A stretch of 64,000 nucleotides of DNA from Lacrimispora xylanisolvens (GCF_002934545.1 NZ_PTJA01000014.1:116760-180759); one strand, 5' to 3'. Numbered from the stretch's first letter, positions 51,886 to 61,523 are shown. Numbers and translations are program-made. The notes: generated by a model not told the origin, from the letters alone.

Positions 51886-52233
51886 GTGATAATCAGACGT
51901 GGAGACATTTATTATGCCGATCTAAGACCGGTAGTAGGCTCTGAACAGGGCGGGATTCGCCCGGTTCTTATTATACAAAATGACATCGGTAATAAGCACA
52001 GCCCCACTGTGATCTGTGCAGCGATTACCTCAAGAATGAATAAGGCAAAGCTGCCTACCCATGTGGAACTGGATACAAAAAAGTGCGATATGATCAAAGA
52101 TTCAGTTATACTTTTGGAACAGCTGCGGACCATTGACAAGCAGAGACTGAAAGAGAAAATTTGTCATATTGATGAAAAACTGCAGCAGGAAGTGGACTGT
52201 GCATTAAGAATCAGCTTAGAACTGAATACATAG
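51886..52233 (+). CDS. MazF/PemK family endoribonuclease toxin (NdoA-like)
   Basis: A 115-residue protein from the GTG at 51886 ([20 protein letters not shown]), with GGAG 9 to 12 bases upstream. [26 protein letters not shown], the TVICAAITS strand and the [13 protein letters not shown] segment match MazF/EndoA closely. MazF cuts mRNA at short specific sites; in Bacillus and Clostridium it is held by a MazE-type antitoxin encoded just upstream. Here only 115 non-coding-looking bases separate it from alr, and no antitoxin frame is seen. A longer frame from ATG 51805 is possible but has no ribosome site. Confidence 0.92.
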   Translation: MIIRRGDIYYADLRPVVGSEQGGIRPVLIIQNDIGNKHSPTVICAAITSRMNKAKLPTHVELDTKKCDMIKDSVILLEQLRTIDKQRLKEKICHIDEKLQQEVDCALRISLELNT

Positions 52234-52328
52234 TTCACCATTGACGGAATGCTGATAAAATGGTATATTCTTAAATAGTTGTGAGAAAAAATACGAAAGA
52301 AAATCAACAAAAGGAGTAGAATTTTCAG

Positions 52329-53735
52329 ATGGACGATGGCAATCCGCTTATACGCGTGATTATTTTTATTGCTTTTATCGTATTGGATGCAATTTTTTAT
52401 GGATTTGGTGCAGCAATTCAGAATGTGAATACGACAGAATTGGAACATCAGATGGAAGAAGGCAGCGAGAAAGCTGCAAAACTGCTGCATATCGTTAACA
52501 GACCAACCAGATTTGTGAACACCATTCAGATCACCACCAACTTAATTGGTATGGTGACGGGAGCGTTTGTATTAGGACAGTTTAAGATCTGGCTTGAGGC
52601 AATCTTAAGCCGGGGGAGCGATGGCCCCAACCGGTGGATTTCTCTTTTCAGTCTTTTCCTTGTAGGTGCCTGCCTGATTATTCTGCTGATCAGCTTTGGT
52701 ATTATTATTCCAAAGCGCTGTGCAGCTGAGAATCCGGAAAAGTGGGGATACCGTATGCTTCCCGCAGTAACTTTTATTATGATTCCCCTGATTCCCTTTG
52801 CGTGGGTTGCAAACCTGATTGCTTTCGTAGTTCTTAAGGTTATGGGCATTGACATGGCATCAGACAATGAGAACGTAACCGAAGAGGACATTATGTCTAT
52901 GGTAAATGAGGGGCATGAACAGGGTGTATTAGAAGCCAGGGAAGCGGAGATGATCACCAATATCTTTGAACTCAATGACAAGGAAGCTGCGGACATCATG
53001 ACTCACAGAAAGAATCTGGTTTCCCTGGACGGAGAGATGATGTTAAAAGAAGCGGTGACATTTATCCTGACAGAGGGGTATAATTCCCGGTATCCGGTCT
53101 ATAAAAAAGATGTGGATGACATCATTGGTATTCTTCACATGAAGGATGCACTGATTGCTGCTGAGATAGAGGAGAATGGCAGCCGGCAGCTCTGGGAGAT
53201 TGAAGGACTTTTAAGAGAGGCTCATTTCATTCCCGAAACCAGGAATCTTGATACGCTGTTTAAAGAGATGCAGTCCAGAAAGATCCACATGGTAATTGTG
53301 GTTGATGAATATGGTCAGACTTCCGGTATTGTTACCATGGAAGATATTCTGGAAGAGATTGTAGGCAATATTCTTGACGAGTATGACATGGATGAGGAAT
53401 TTATCGTACCATCGGATGACGGTACTTACGTTATGAATGGTATGACTACCCTGGAAGACGTGGAACGGGCATTAGACATTGAATTTGATGAGGAGGATTA
53501 TGACTCCTATGATACAATAAATGGTCTGCTTATTTCCAGACTGGACCGGATTCCCCAGGAAGGGGAAGAATCAGAAGTATCCATTATGGGGTATAATTTT
53601 AAGATCCTTCAGGTGGAGAACAAGATGATTCAGACAGTACGTGTCTGGAAGGAAGAGCCAGAAGTGCTTTCTGAGGAAGAAAAAACGGTCAGAAAAACGG
53701 AATCCGAGTTAAAAGACTCAGAAAAAGAATCATAA
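52329..53735 (+). CDS. CNNM/CBS-domain membrane protein (hemolysin C / CorC-like)
   Basis: A 468-residue protein. The N-terminal DUF21/CNNM transmembrane domain (about 1-180) has the paired helices around IRVIIFIAFIVLDAIFYG and LIILLISFGIIIPKRCAAEN. A CBS pair (about 215-345) holds DIMTHRKNLVSL and SGIVTMEDILEEIVGNI. A C-terminal CorC_HlyC domain (about 365-440) and a charged tail complete it. Relatives export Mg or Co ions; older annotations call them hemolysins. A GGAGTAG ribosome site is present. It follows mazF with 95 bases between. Confidence 0.92.
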   Translation: MDDGNPLIRVIIFIAFIVLDAIFYGFGAAIQNVNTTELEHQMEEGSEKAAKLLHIVNRPTRFVNTIQITTNLIGMVTGAFVLGQFKIWLEAILSRGSDGPNRWISLFSLFLVGACLIILLISFGIIIPKRCAAENPEKWGYRMLPAVTFIMIPLIPFAWVANLIAFVVLKVMGIDMASDNENVTEEDIMSMVNEGHEQGVLEAREAEMITNIFELNDKEAADIMTHRKNLVSLDGEMMLKEAVTFILTEGYNSRYPVYKKDVDDIIGILHMKDALIAAEIEENGSRQLWEIEGLLREAHFIPETRNLDTLFKEMQSRKIHMVIVVDEYGQTSGIVTMEDILEEIVGNILDEYDMDEEFIVPSDDGTYVMNGMTTLEDVERALDIEFDEEDYDSYDTINGLLISRLDRIPQEGEESEVSIMGYNFKILQVENKMIQTVRVWKEEPEVLSEEEKTVRKTESELKDSEKES

Positions 53736-53737
53736 GC

Positions 53738-53802
53738 ACACAGCTGCCAGGACTTTCCTGCATCAGACAGGAAGGATATGGCAGCTGTGTATTGTTTTTT
53801 TC
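53738..53802 (+). terminator. Terminator after the CNNM gene
   Basis: ACACAGCTGCCA (53738-53749) pairs perfectly with TGGCAGCTGTGT (53779-53790), with an inner TTCCTG/CAGGAA stem, followed by a T-rich run. Confidence 0.85.
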
Positions 53803-53896
53803 TTGCAAGATGAAATAAATAGTGATAGAATAGAAAAGATGTTATTTTCTGATATAAAGAGGACGAAATAGAGAAAGAAAAGGAGTGTTGGAAGCG

Positions 53897-54625
53897 ATGT
53901 CAGGTCATTCAAAGTTCGCAAATATTAAGCACAAAAAAGAAAGAAACGATTCCGCAAAAGGTAAAATATTTACTGTAATCGGAAGAGAAATTGCAGTAGC
54001 GGTTAAAGAAGGCGGATCAGACCCTGCGAACAACAGTAGGCTCCGTGATGTTATTGCGAAAGCAAAAGCCAACAACATGCCCAATGACACCATTGACAGG
54101 GGCATTAAAAAAGCTGCCGGAGATGCCAATTCTGTTAACTATGAGACAATTACATACGAGGGATACGGCCCCAATGGAGTGGCGATCATCGTAGATACTC
54201 TGACAGACAATAAAAACCGGACTGCTGCCAACGTAAAGAACGCATTTACAAAAGGCGGCGGAAATGTGGGTACTCCAGGCTGTGTATCTTTTATGTTTGA
54301 CAAAAAGGGACAGATCATTATAGATAAAGAAGAATGTGATATGGATGCAGATGAGCTTATGATGATTGCTCTGGATGCAGGCGCAGAAGATTTCTCAGAA
54401 GAAGAGGACAGCTACGAAGTACTGATTGCGCCAGAAGAGTTCAGCGCAGTACGCGAAGCATTGGAAGCAGCAAAAATCCCCATGATTCAGGCTGAAGTTA
54501 CCATGATTCCACAGACATGGGTGGAGCTGACTGATGAGGATTCTTTAAAGAAGATGAACCGGATTCTGGATCTGTTAGATGCAGAAGATGATGTACAGGC
54601 GACCTATCATAACTGGGACGAATAA
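53897..54625 (+). CDS. YebC/PmpR family DNA-binding regulatory protein / translation factor
   Basis: A 242-residue protein with the three-domain YebC fold. It has [20 protein letters not shown] at the start, [36 protein letters not shown] and an acidic C-terminal domain. YebC-type proteins were described as regulators and more recently as factors that relieve ribosome stalling at proline runs. The ATG at 53897 is the family start; an in-frame GTG 12 bases earlier sits next to the AGGAG ribosome site. Monocistronic. Confidence 0.95.
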   Translation: MSGHSKFANIKHKKERNDSAKGKIFTVIGREIAVAVKEGGSDPANNSRLRDVIAKAKANNMPNDTIDRGIKKAAGDANSVNYETITYEGYGPNGVAIIVDTLTDNKNRTAANVKNAFTKGGGNVGTPGCVSFMFDKKGQIIIDKEECDMDADELMMIALDAGAEDFSEEEDSYEVLIAPEEFSAVREALEAAKIPMIQAEVTMIPQTWVELTDEDSLKKMNRILDLLDAEDDVQATYHNWDE

Positions 54626-54634
54626 AATAAAAAC

Positions 54635-54667
54635 GGGCATGCACGGGAATCAGTGCATGCCTTTTTA
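54635..54667. terminator. Bidirectional terminator
   Basis: GGCATGCAC (54636-54644) pairs perfectly with GTGCATGCC (54653-54661). T runs follow on both strands (plus CTTTTTATT, minus CGTTTTTATT). Confidence 0.88.
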
Positions 54668-54678
54668 TTATAGACACC

Positions 54679-55458
54679 TTACACAATCTCAGTTAAGTTT
54701 CTAACCGACTTCTGAATATCTGCCACCAGTTCATGAATCCGTTCGTAGACCTCACCAGAGCTTTTGGAGATTTCCCCGAATTCTCTTGCTACTACTGCAA
54801 AGCCAACCCCTGCCTCACCGGCTCTGGCCGCTTCAATGGAGGCGTTAATGGAAAGAATGTTTTCCATGGAAGCCACCTTCTGCAGGTCATGGGTTTTTGC
54901 GGTTACTTCGTTCAATGAGATTTTGATGCTGTCAATTTCTTTATCCAGTACGCTGTCTCTTTTGCCGGAGATTGCCTGTATGTATTCCATATTAACCAGC
55001 TGGTTCACTATGCTGCCAAGCATCTGTGCAGCTGCCTTGATGGTGGCTTCCGATCGTACCGGTACTTTTCTTAGTGCACGGATGTATTCCTCTTCGTTAA
55101 TTCCCAGCTCTCTGGCAATGACACGAAACTTTTCTTCATCTGGCTGAGAGGGCAAAACCTGTCCTCCGATGATTGCTCCCACCTTTTCGCCTTTCACAAC
55201 GATATCAGAGGAAAAATCCATAAGCCCCGCATGGCAGAAATAAGCTCCGCTTCCTTCTTTGTCACAGGCTTCACACCGCTTTAAGCCTTCTTCACTGTTT
55301 CTTGTGTATTTCATGCAAAACTCAGTGAAATTGCTGCCTTTTGTGATATAATTACCCTCTGCATCCACCGCGATTGCTGCTAACCCTGTCGCTTCCGAAA
55401 ACTGGTCCTGAATCGACTGCAATGCCTTCAAATCAATAAACTTTTTGATATCGATCAT
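54679..55458 (-). CDS. Soluble PocR-domain chemoreceptor-like protein
   Basis: A 259-residue protein without membrane segments. The N-terminal PocR sensory domain (about 5-165) has the cysteines C-x-K-Y-T-R and R-C-E-A-C, then YFCHAGLMDFSSDIVVKGE and GAIIGGQVLP. It is joined to a short methyl-accepting-type coiled coil (about 185-255) with the receptor tip MENILSINASIEAARAG and GFAVVAREFGEIS. Only the tip region remains; HAMP and adaptation helices are missing. It probably senses a small ligand in the cytoplasm and signals to CheA/CheW-type partners. The ATG at 55458 is chosen by the AGAGGGG spacing. Confidence 0.88.
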   Translation of the reverse strand: MIDIKKFIDLKALQSIQDQFSEATGLAAIAVDAEGNYITKGSNFTEFCMKYTRNSEEGLKRCEACDKEGSGAYFCHAGLMDFSSDIVVKGEKVGAIIGGQVLPSQPDEEKFRVIARELGINEEEYIRALRKVPVRSEATIKAAAQMLGSIVNQLVNMEYIQAISGKRDSVLDKEIDSIKISLNEVTAKTHDLQKVASMENILSINASIEAARAGEAGVGFAVVAREFGEISKSSGEVYERIHELVADIQKSVRNLTEIV

Positions 55459-55635
55459 AGTATGCATGCCCCTCTCTTGTAATTTGCGGTACCTTTTTAT
55501 CATATTTATTATATAATAATGGTAGGATAAATACAAGCAAGGAAGTTAGCAGTAATATCTGCGAAATCCATTGAAGCTTGATGATTATTGTGCTACAATC
55601 ACCGTGAAAAAGATAATAAAAGAGGCTCAAGGATT

Positions 55636-56271
55636 ATGGAAAGTGACCGATTGTACCGGGTGCAAAAAAAAGATATTGAGAAATTGAAGCAACTGCTGAC
55701 AGAATGTTTTGAGGGGGACCCACTTTATTGCAATCTGATCCCGGACGCAGATACAAGGAAACGTCTTCTCCCCGAACTGTTTGAATGTGATATGGAAGAA
55801 TTTTTTGAGACTTGTGAGATTTATGCGGACAGTCCGGATATTAATGGAATTATGGTTGTAGATGATGAATCGGAAGTTTACAATCCTGTTCATTATTATC
55901 TGGCAGAAGCAGCAGCGACTTTGAAAACGGATAGTTATTTAATCAGGGAAGACAGGTCGCTAAAGACATTCTGGAAATTTTTTCAGGGAAGGGATTATTT
56001 AAATTCCAGATGGACTGATCAGCTTCATCAGGAAGAACGGCTTCACATTATCTATCTGGCAGTGAGACCCAGTATGCAGCATCACGGGATCTCTGCCTGC
56101 CTTCTGAAAGAAGCCATTGAATTTGCAGACAGAAATCATCTCATGATATCACTGGAAACCCACAAACACAGCAATGTCAGCTTTTATGAACATTTTGGTT
56201 TCAGGCTTTTCGGCGTGGTAGAAAAGCATTTTGAGTTAAAACAGTACTGTATGATAAGAGAAACCCACTAG
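55636..56271 (+). CDS. GNAT family N-acetyltransferase
   Basis: A 211-residue GNAT protein. The acetyl-CoA motif is at about 132-160 (IYLAVRPSMQHHGISACLLK, with Q-H-H-G-I in place of the usual R/Q-x-x-G-x). A motif-B segment SLETHKHSNVSFYEHFGFRLF follows. The N-terminal half is acidic and less conserved. The substrate is unknown. CAAGGATT lies before the ATG at 55636. It is convergent with the next acetyltransferase, 3 bases between stops, with no terminator between them. Confidence 0.88.
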   Translation: MESDRLYRVQKKDIEKLKQLLTECFEGDPLYCNLIPDADTRKRLLPELFECDMEEFFETCEIYADSPDINGIMVVDDESEVYNPVHYYLAEAAATLKTDSYLIREDRSLKTFWKFFQGRDYLNSRWTDQLHQEERLHIIYLAVRPSMQHHGISACLLKEAIEFADRNHLMISLETHKHSNVSFYEHFGFRLFGVVEKHFELKQYCMIRETH

Positions 56272-56274
56272 AAC

Positions 56275-57018
56275 TTAGTATAAATAGTAGGACAGGCTTT
56301 CCCGGATCTTAAAACCGGCTTTCTGATACAGAGCCACAGCCGGTAGATTGTCGCCGGATACCTGTAAATAAATGGTTTGAGAAGTATAAGTCTTTAAAAA
56401 TAAACCCAGGCAGGCAGTTCCAAGACCCTGCCCCCGCAGTGGTTCTGAGATTTCAAATCCAAATAAATAAGCGCTTTTTTCCTGAATATCAAGACTGCAC
56501 ATCCCAACTGCTTCTTTATCCTTAAAAAACTCATAGCAGATTTGATCATCGGAATTTTTATGGTATGAGATGGTTAAATCCTTTCTTTCTTTGTTTTCTT
56601 CCTCCAAACCGGATTTTGCTGAAACAGGAATGGAACGTTCCATAAAATGTTCTGTGTAACAGAAAGAAGCCTCCATAGCCTGTAACGTTTTTATCCCATC
56701 CCTGCAGTTGTCGTACACCGGGAATAAAAAATCACAGTCAGGATAATCATTTACCAGCTCTTTTAGGAGAACTGTAAAATGTCCTTTCTGCCGTTCACCA
56801 GGAAGGGTACAGCCGTAGCATTCCATGGTGTCAGAATCAGTAAAAAAAGCGATAAGAGCGGATAAGAGGCGTTCATTTTCATATAATAAACAGCAGATGC
56901 ACTCTTCCTCCAATGGAAATGAGAAAGAGATATGATCGTATTCATTGCAGGTTTCCTGTAAAAATCGAAGGTCTTTTGACAATCGGGCATCTGGTGCATT
57001 GGTTCGGATAAGATTCAT
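56275..57018 (-). CDS. GNAT family N-acetyltransferase with a degenerate N-terminal GNAT-like half
   Basis: A 247-residue protein. The C-terminal GNAT domain (about 148-247) has YLFGFEISEPLRGQGLGTAC and LQVSGDNLPAVALYQKAGF. The N-terminal half has a weaker GNAT-like order (LLYENERLLSALIAFF, then CTLPGERQKGHFTVLLKELV). This suggests a tandem-GNAT architecture in which only the second half keeps the R-x-x-G-x-G loop. The ATG at 57018 follows CAGGAG by 8 bases; the longer frame begins without a ribosome site. The substrate is unknown. Confidence 0.85.
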   Translation of the reverse strand: MNLIRTNAPDARLSKDLRFLQETCNEYDHISFSFPLEEECICCLLYENERLLSALIAFFTDSDTMECYGCTLPGERQKGHFTVLLKELVNDYPDCDFLFPVYDNCRDGIKTLQAMEASFCYTEHFMERSIPVSAKSGLEEENKERKDLTISYHKNSDDQICYEFFKDKEAVGMCSLDIQEKSAYLFGFEISEPLRGQGLGTACLGLFLKTYTSQTIYLQVSGDNLPAVALYQKAGFKIRESLSYYLY

Positions 57019-57158
57019 GGTTTTACTCCTGGTTTGTTTTCGTATAGTATAATACAATAAAATAGTAAAATTCAATCAAATATTTTCCATATTGCTGATT
57101 GTCTCTTTGAAATATGGGTGATAGAATAAACACATGTAAAGCAGTTGGAGGGATCAAA

Positions 57159-58943
57159 TTGAAAAAGAGAGAAGAAATACCGGTTTGCGACACCTGGAAC
57201 CTGGCGGATATACTGCCGTCTGAGGAGGCCTGGGAGGATTTATTCCACGAAACAGAACGCTCGCTTTCAGGTTATAAAAATTTTGAAGGACATCTGGCCC
57301 AGTCTGGCGAGATGCTTTTTTCCTGTCTCAAATTTGATGAAGAGGTGTCATTAAAGATTGAGACTTTGTTCGTATATGGAAAACAAAAATCTGACGAAGA
57401 CACGGGGAATGCCAGATACCAGGGACTGTCATCAAAAGCCAGGGCATTGTCCTATCAGGCCGCTGGTTTGTCATCCTATATTGTGCCCGAGATCTTAACC
57501 ATATCCGAAGAACTGTTAAAGGAATACCGTGAAGCAGTTCCTGAACTGAACCGCTATAACCGCACCTTTGAAGTGATATTAAAAAAGAAAGCACACACAC
57601 TTCCGGCAGCCATGGAAGCGCTGCTTGCCGGTTCTATGGAAGCGACCTCCGGCTCCTCGGAAATTTTCAATATGTTTAATAATGCAGATGTAAAATTCCC
57701 TGAAATTAAGGATGAGAACGGAAACAATGTAAAAATCAGCCATGGCAATTACGTTGCTCTTATGGAAAAACAGGACAGGGAAGTCCGGAAATCCGCATTT
57801 TATGGTCTTTATGGAGTATACAAGCAGTTTGGAAATACTCTGGCAGCTACCTTTTCTTCGAATGTGAAAAAGTCTGCATTTTACGCAACAGCAAGAAATT
57901 ATCCTTCTGCCAGAGCCCATTCCCTGTCAGAAAATGAGGTTTCAGAAGAGGTTTATGATAATCTTATCAAGGCTGTCCGTGACGGGCTTCCATACCTTCA
58001 TGAGTATGTGGCATTGAGAAAAAAGGCACTGGGAGTGGATACACTTCATATGTATGATCTCTATGTGCCCATGGTATCCAGAGAAGAACGGAGCATATCC
58101 TTTGAAGAAGCAAAGAATATGGTGCTTGAAGGGTTAAAGCCTTTGGGAGATCATTATCTGTCTCTGTTAAAAGAAGGTTTTGATCACCGGTGGATCGATG
58201 TGTATGAGAACGAAGGGAAACGAAGCGGTGCTTATTCCTGGGGAGTATATGGAGTTCACCCCTACGTACTTTTGAATTTTAATGGAACCCTTGACAGTGT
58301 CTTTACCCTGGCTCACGAGATGGGGCATGCGCTCCACAGCTGGTTTTCTGATAAAAACCAGACTTATGTAGATGCGGGTTATAAGATTTTTGTTGCTGAG
58401 GTGGCCAGTACCTGCAATGAGGCCCTCTTAATCAGACATCTTCTTGAGATTACAGAGGATAAAAAGGAACGGGCCTATCTGTTAAATCATTTTATGGACA
58501 GTTTCCGGGGTACCTTATACCGGCAGGCAATGTTTGCGGAATTTGAAGACAAGGCCCACCGCCTTGCAGCACAGGGAGAGATTCTGACATCAGAGACGCT
58601 GTGCCAGATGTATCATCAGTTAAATGCAGATTATTTTGGCCCTGAGATGGTGATAGATCCTGAAATTGATTACGAATGGTCCAGGATCCCCCATTTTTAT
58701 ACGCCGTTTTACGTTTACCAGTATGCTACCGGATTTTCCGCTGCAGTGGCGATCAGCAGCCGGATTTTAGCAGGAGATGAAACCGTTATTAAGGGGTATT
58801 ATGAATTTTTAAGCGGAGGAAGTTCCATGCCTCCTGTTGAGCTTTTAAAGCTGTGCGGCGTTGACATGTCCACGGCAGAGCCGGTGAAAGACGCCCTTTT
58901 GGTATTTTCAGGCCTTTTGGAAGAGATGAGAAGGCTTATATAA
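57159..58943 (+). CDS. pepF: Oligoendopeptidase F (M3 family)
   Basis: A 594-residue zinc peptidase that degrades short peptides in the cytoplasm. The zinc site HEMGHALHS is near residue 386, with the third ligand Glu in AEVASTCNEALL downstream. The long N-terminal helical region (TWNLADILPSEEAWEDLFHE) and the C-terminal YVYQYATGFSAAVA match PepF. The start is TTG at 57159 with GGAGGG 6 bases upstream. A frame from ATG 57114 adds 15 residues but lacks a ribosome site. 35 bases separate it from the next gene. Confidence 0.95.
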   Translation: MKKREEIPVCDTWNLADILPSEEAWEDLFHETERSLSGYKNFEGHLAQSGEMLFSCLKFDEEVSLKIETLFVYGKQKSDEDTGNARYQGLSSKARALSYQAAGLSSYIVPEILTISEELLKEYREAVPELNRYNRTFEVILKKKAHTLPAAMEALLAGSMEATSGSSEIFNMFNNADVKFPEIKDENGNNVKISHGNYVALMEKQDREVRKSAFYGLYGVYKQFGNTLAATFSSNVKKSAFYATARNYPSARAHSLSENEVSEEVYDNLIKAVRDGLPYLHEYVALRKKALGVDTLHMYDLYVPMVSREERSISFEEAKNMVLEGLKPLGDHYLSLLKEGFDHRWIDVYENEGKRSGAYSWGVYGVHPYVLLNFNGTLDSVFTLAHEMGHALHSWFSDKNQTYVDAGYKIFVAEVASTCNEALLIRHLLEITEDKKERAYLLNHFMDSFRGTLYRQAMFAEFEDKAHRLAAQGEILTSETLCQMYHQLNADYFGPEMVIDPEIDYEWSRIPHFYTPFYVYQYATGFSAAVAISSRILAGDETVIKGYYEFLSGGSSMPPVELLKLCGVDMSTAEPVKDALLVFSGLLEEMRRLI

Positions 58944-58978
58944 AACTGATTTCCAGATAGAGGAGAGGGGGAGCAGGT

Positions 58979-59752
58979 ATGAATCTGTATCAGATGATAT
59001 TTAAGAGAAGATCCATTAAAAAATATAAGAAAGAACCGGTTCCGGAGCAATTAAAAAGGGATATTCTTTATTTTGGGGATTGTGTTTCAAGGTTATACGG
59101 CGATATTCAGGTAAAGATGGAGATATGTGACAGTACGGAGGATGAAACTCCGGCAAAAGGCCTGTGGAAGGTAGATGCTCCTTATTATCTGATCCTTTAT
59201 TCGGAGGAAAAAGAAGGATATCTTGTCAATGCCGGCTACGTGGCAGAACCTGTTCTGTTATATATGACAGGAAAAGGTCTTGGTACCTGTTATCTTGCCA
59301 ATGCAAAGAGCTCAAAACCGGCACCGGCTGGTTTTAAACAGGTCATAACCATTGCCTTCGGATATCCCAGGACACTGCTTTACCGTGATCCGGCAACTGC
59401 CAGGCGGATGCCCCTTAAGGAGCTGTGTGTGTTTAAGGAAGAAGCAGGAGAGTCCGTAAAAAATATATTAAAAGCGGTGCGGCTTTCTCCATCAATTATG
59501 AATACCCAGCCCTGGAGGTTTATTGTTTATCACGATAAAATATATGTATTTTCCTGCCGGGAGTTTTTACCCTACCCTTATCTGGTCTCACTTCGGGAGA
59601 TCAGTGTGGGAATCATGCTTTCCCATCTGACCATTGCAGCAGAAGAGATGTGGATCAATGTCAGCCTGGAAGCGGATAAGGCCATGGAAAAGAAATCATA
59701 CAAAAGCGGCGCGTATGTAGCCACTGCATATTTGAAGGAATACAAACTATAA
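58979..59752 (+). CDS. Nitroreductase family protein (TM1586-like)
   Basis: A 257-residue flavin reductase-fold protein. It has MNLYQMIFKRRSIKKYKKEP (FMN phosphate Arg residues), VNAGYVAEPVLLYMTGKGLGTCYLA, and the second-half repeat LKAVRLSPSIMNTQPWRFIVYHD. The two half-domains fit the putative TM nitroreductase subfamily. The substrate is unknown. GAGGGGGAG lies before the ATG. It follows pepF closely on the same strand and is closed by a terminator. Confidence 0.88.
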   Translation: MNLYQMIFKRRSIKKYKKEPVPEQLKRDILYFGDCVSRLYGDIQVKMEICDSTEDETPAKGLWKVDAPYYLILYSEEKEGYLVNAGYVAEPVLLYMTGKGLGTCYLANAKSSKPAPAGFKQVITIAFGYPRTLLYRDPATARRMPLKELCVFKEEAGESVKNILKAVRLSPSIMNTQPWRFIVYHDKIYVFSCREFLPYPYLVSLREISVGIMLSHLTIAAEEMWINVSLEADKAMEKKSYKSGAYVATAYLKEYKL

Positions 59753-59772
59753 GTAAGCTTCATGACAGTGGA

Positions 59773-59807
59773 AAGAGAAGATGTGTAATAAAAATCTTCT
59801 CTTTTTT
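59773..59807 (+). terminator. Terminator after the nitroreductase gene
   Basis: AAGAGAAGAT (59773-59782) pairs perfectly with ATCTTCTCTT (59794-59803), followed by TTTTC. Confidence 0.85.
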
Positions 59808-59886
59808 CACATTTAGACTTTCTTCAGATGGCAGAAGATGATAGAATGACACTGTTTGGCTACAATGGAGAAGTGAGGATAAATTC

Positions 59887-60543
59887 ATGAAGCGGGAAAT
59901 TGATATAAAAGAAATTTCAGATGGAAAATTATATGACTTAAATGATATGGTAAAAGCGGACTGCAAAGACTGCGAAGGCTGTTCTGCCTGCTGCAAGGGG
60001 ATGGGCAATTCCATTGTGCTGGATCCTCTCGATGTATTCCGGCTGACAAAAGGGCTTAACTGTACCTTTGAAGCACTCATTCAGAATCAGGCGGAGTTAA
60101 ATGTTGTGGATGGAATTGTCCTTCCAAGTATCCGGATGGGAGAAGAGGGAGAGGCGTGCGGATTTCTCGATGCCCGGGGCCGATGCAGCATTCATTCATT
60201 CCGCCCAGGGATCTGCCGTCTGTTTCCTCTTGGAAGAATTTATACAGAGGAAGGTATCCGGTATTTTCTACAGATTTATGAATGCGCAAAGAAGAACAGA
60301 ACCAAAGTGAAGGTACGCAGCTTTATGGACAATCCCGATGGGAAGCGATACGACAAATTTATTGCGGATTGGCACGATTTTTTAAAGAAAGCTGAAAATG
60401 AGATGGAAAAGCAGAATGATCCGAATTTTACCAGGGAGCTGAGCATGAATGTTCTGAACATGTTTTATTTAACCCCCTATGAGAAAGAACAGGATTTTTA
60501 TGATCAGTTTGGTAAAAGGCTTGAAGCCATAACTTTCTTATGA
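59887..60543 (+). CDS. YkgJ family cysteine cluster protein
   Basis: A 218-residue protein with the CxxCxxxC-type cluster DCKDCEGCSACCKGMG (about 27-42), then FLDARGRCSIHSFRPGICRL (about 95-115) and YECAKKN. This is the zinc- or iron-chelating layout of YkgJ/UPF0153. Its biochemical role is not established. It lies on the same strand 53 bases upstream of pyrF, with no terminator between, so it may be co-transcribed with the pyrimidine genes. Confidence 0.9.
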   Translation: MKREIDIKEISDGKLYDLNDMVKADCKDCEGCSACCKGMGNSIVLDPLDVFRLTKGLNCTFEALIQNQAELNVVDGIVLPSIRMGEEGEACGFLDARGRCSIHSFRPGICRLFPLGRIYTEEGIRYFLQIYECAKKNRTKVKVRSFMDNPDGKRYDKFIADWHDFLKKAENEMEKQNDPNFTRELSMNVLNMFYLTPYEKEQDFYDQFGKRLEAITFL

Positions 60544-60596
60544 TAGAATTGGTAAGATAAAGAAAAAACAGGGCGAAGAGAACCGAGGAGGAAAAC

Positions 60597-61514
60597 ATGA
60601 TCAGGCAATTAATTGACAGAATTCAAAAAACAAACGCACCGGTTTGTGTGGGACTTGATCCAATGCTAAGTTATATTCCCGATCACGTAACAAAAAAGGC
60701 ATATCATGAATTGGGTGAGACATTAGAGGGTGCTGCAGAAGCAATCTGGCAGTTCAATAAAGAAATTGTAGATCATGTTTATGATCTGATTCCCTCCGTA
60801 AAACCCCAGCTTGCCATGTATGAGCAGTTTGGAGTGGAAGGCTTAAAGGTATACGACAGAACAGTGAAATACTGTCAGGAGAAGGGACTCATTGTCATAG
60901 CTGATGCAAAAAGAGGAGATATTGGTTCTACATCTGCAGCCTATGCTATGGCTCACATCGGTAAAGTACAGGTTGGTTCTAAACGTATTCCGGCGTTTCA
61001 CACAGAATTTCTTACAGTCAACCCCTATCTTGGAACAGATGGTATCGGTCCCTTTGTTGATGTATGCAAAGAAGAGGACAAAGGTCTGTTTGTACTGGTT
61101 AAAACCTCCAACCCTTCCAGCGGAGAATTTCAGGACCGTCTGATAGACGGAGCACCTCTTTATGAACACGTAGCCAAAAAGGTTGTGGAATGGGGCGCAG
61201 ACTGTATGGATGGAACCTACAGCAACGTGGGTGCAGTAGTAGGAGCCACATATCCGGAGATGAGCGCTGTATTAAGAAAAATGATGCCAAACACCTATTT
61301 CCTGGTACCTGGCTATGGAGCACAGGGAGGAACTGCTGAAGATTTAAAACCCTGTTTTAATGAAGATGGTCTTGGAGCAATCGTGAATTCTTCCAGAGGC
61401 ATCATCGCCGCCTATAAACAGGATGCATATAAGAAATTCGGACCAGAGTGTTTTGGAGAAGCTTCCAGACAGGCCGTGATTGATATGGTTTCTGATATTA
61501 ACCGGGTGTTATAG
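60597..61514 (+). CDS. pyrF: Orotidine 5'-phosphate decarboxylase (long type)
   Basis: A 305-residue decarboxylase giving UMP. It has NAPVCVGLDPMLSYIPDH, VKPQLAMYEQFG and the catalytic IVIADAKRGDIGSTSAAYA (Asp-x-Lys-x-x-Asp). FLVPGYGAQGGTAEDL and VNSSRGI carry the phosphate site. It is longer than the 230-residue type, as in type 2 PyrF of Actinobacteria and many Clostridia. GAGGAGG lies before the ATG. The first of four pyrimidine genes in a row. Confidence 0.96.
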   Translation: MIRQLIDRIQKTNAPVCVGLDPMLSYIPDHVTKKAYHELGETLEGAAEAIWQFNKEIVDHVYDLIPSVKPQLAMYEQFGVEGLKVYDRTVKYCQEKGLIVIADAKRGDIGSTSAAYAMAHIGKVQVGSKRIPAFHTEFLTVNPYLGTDGIGPFVDVCKEEDKGLFVLVKTSNPSSGEFQDRLIDGAPLYEHVAKKVVEWGADCMDGTYSNVGAVVGATYPEMSAVLRKMMPNTYFLVPGYGAQGGTAEDLKPCFNEDGLGAIVNSSRGIIAAYKQDAYKKFGPECFGEASRQAVIDMVSDINRVL

Positions 61515-61523
61515 GGGGGAATC

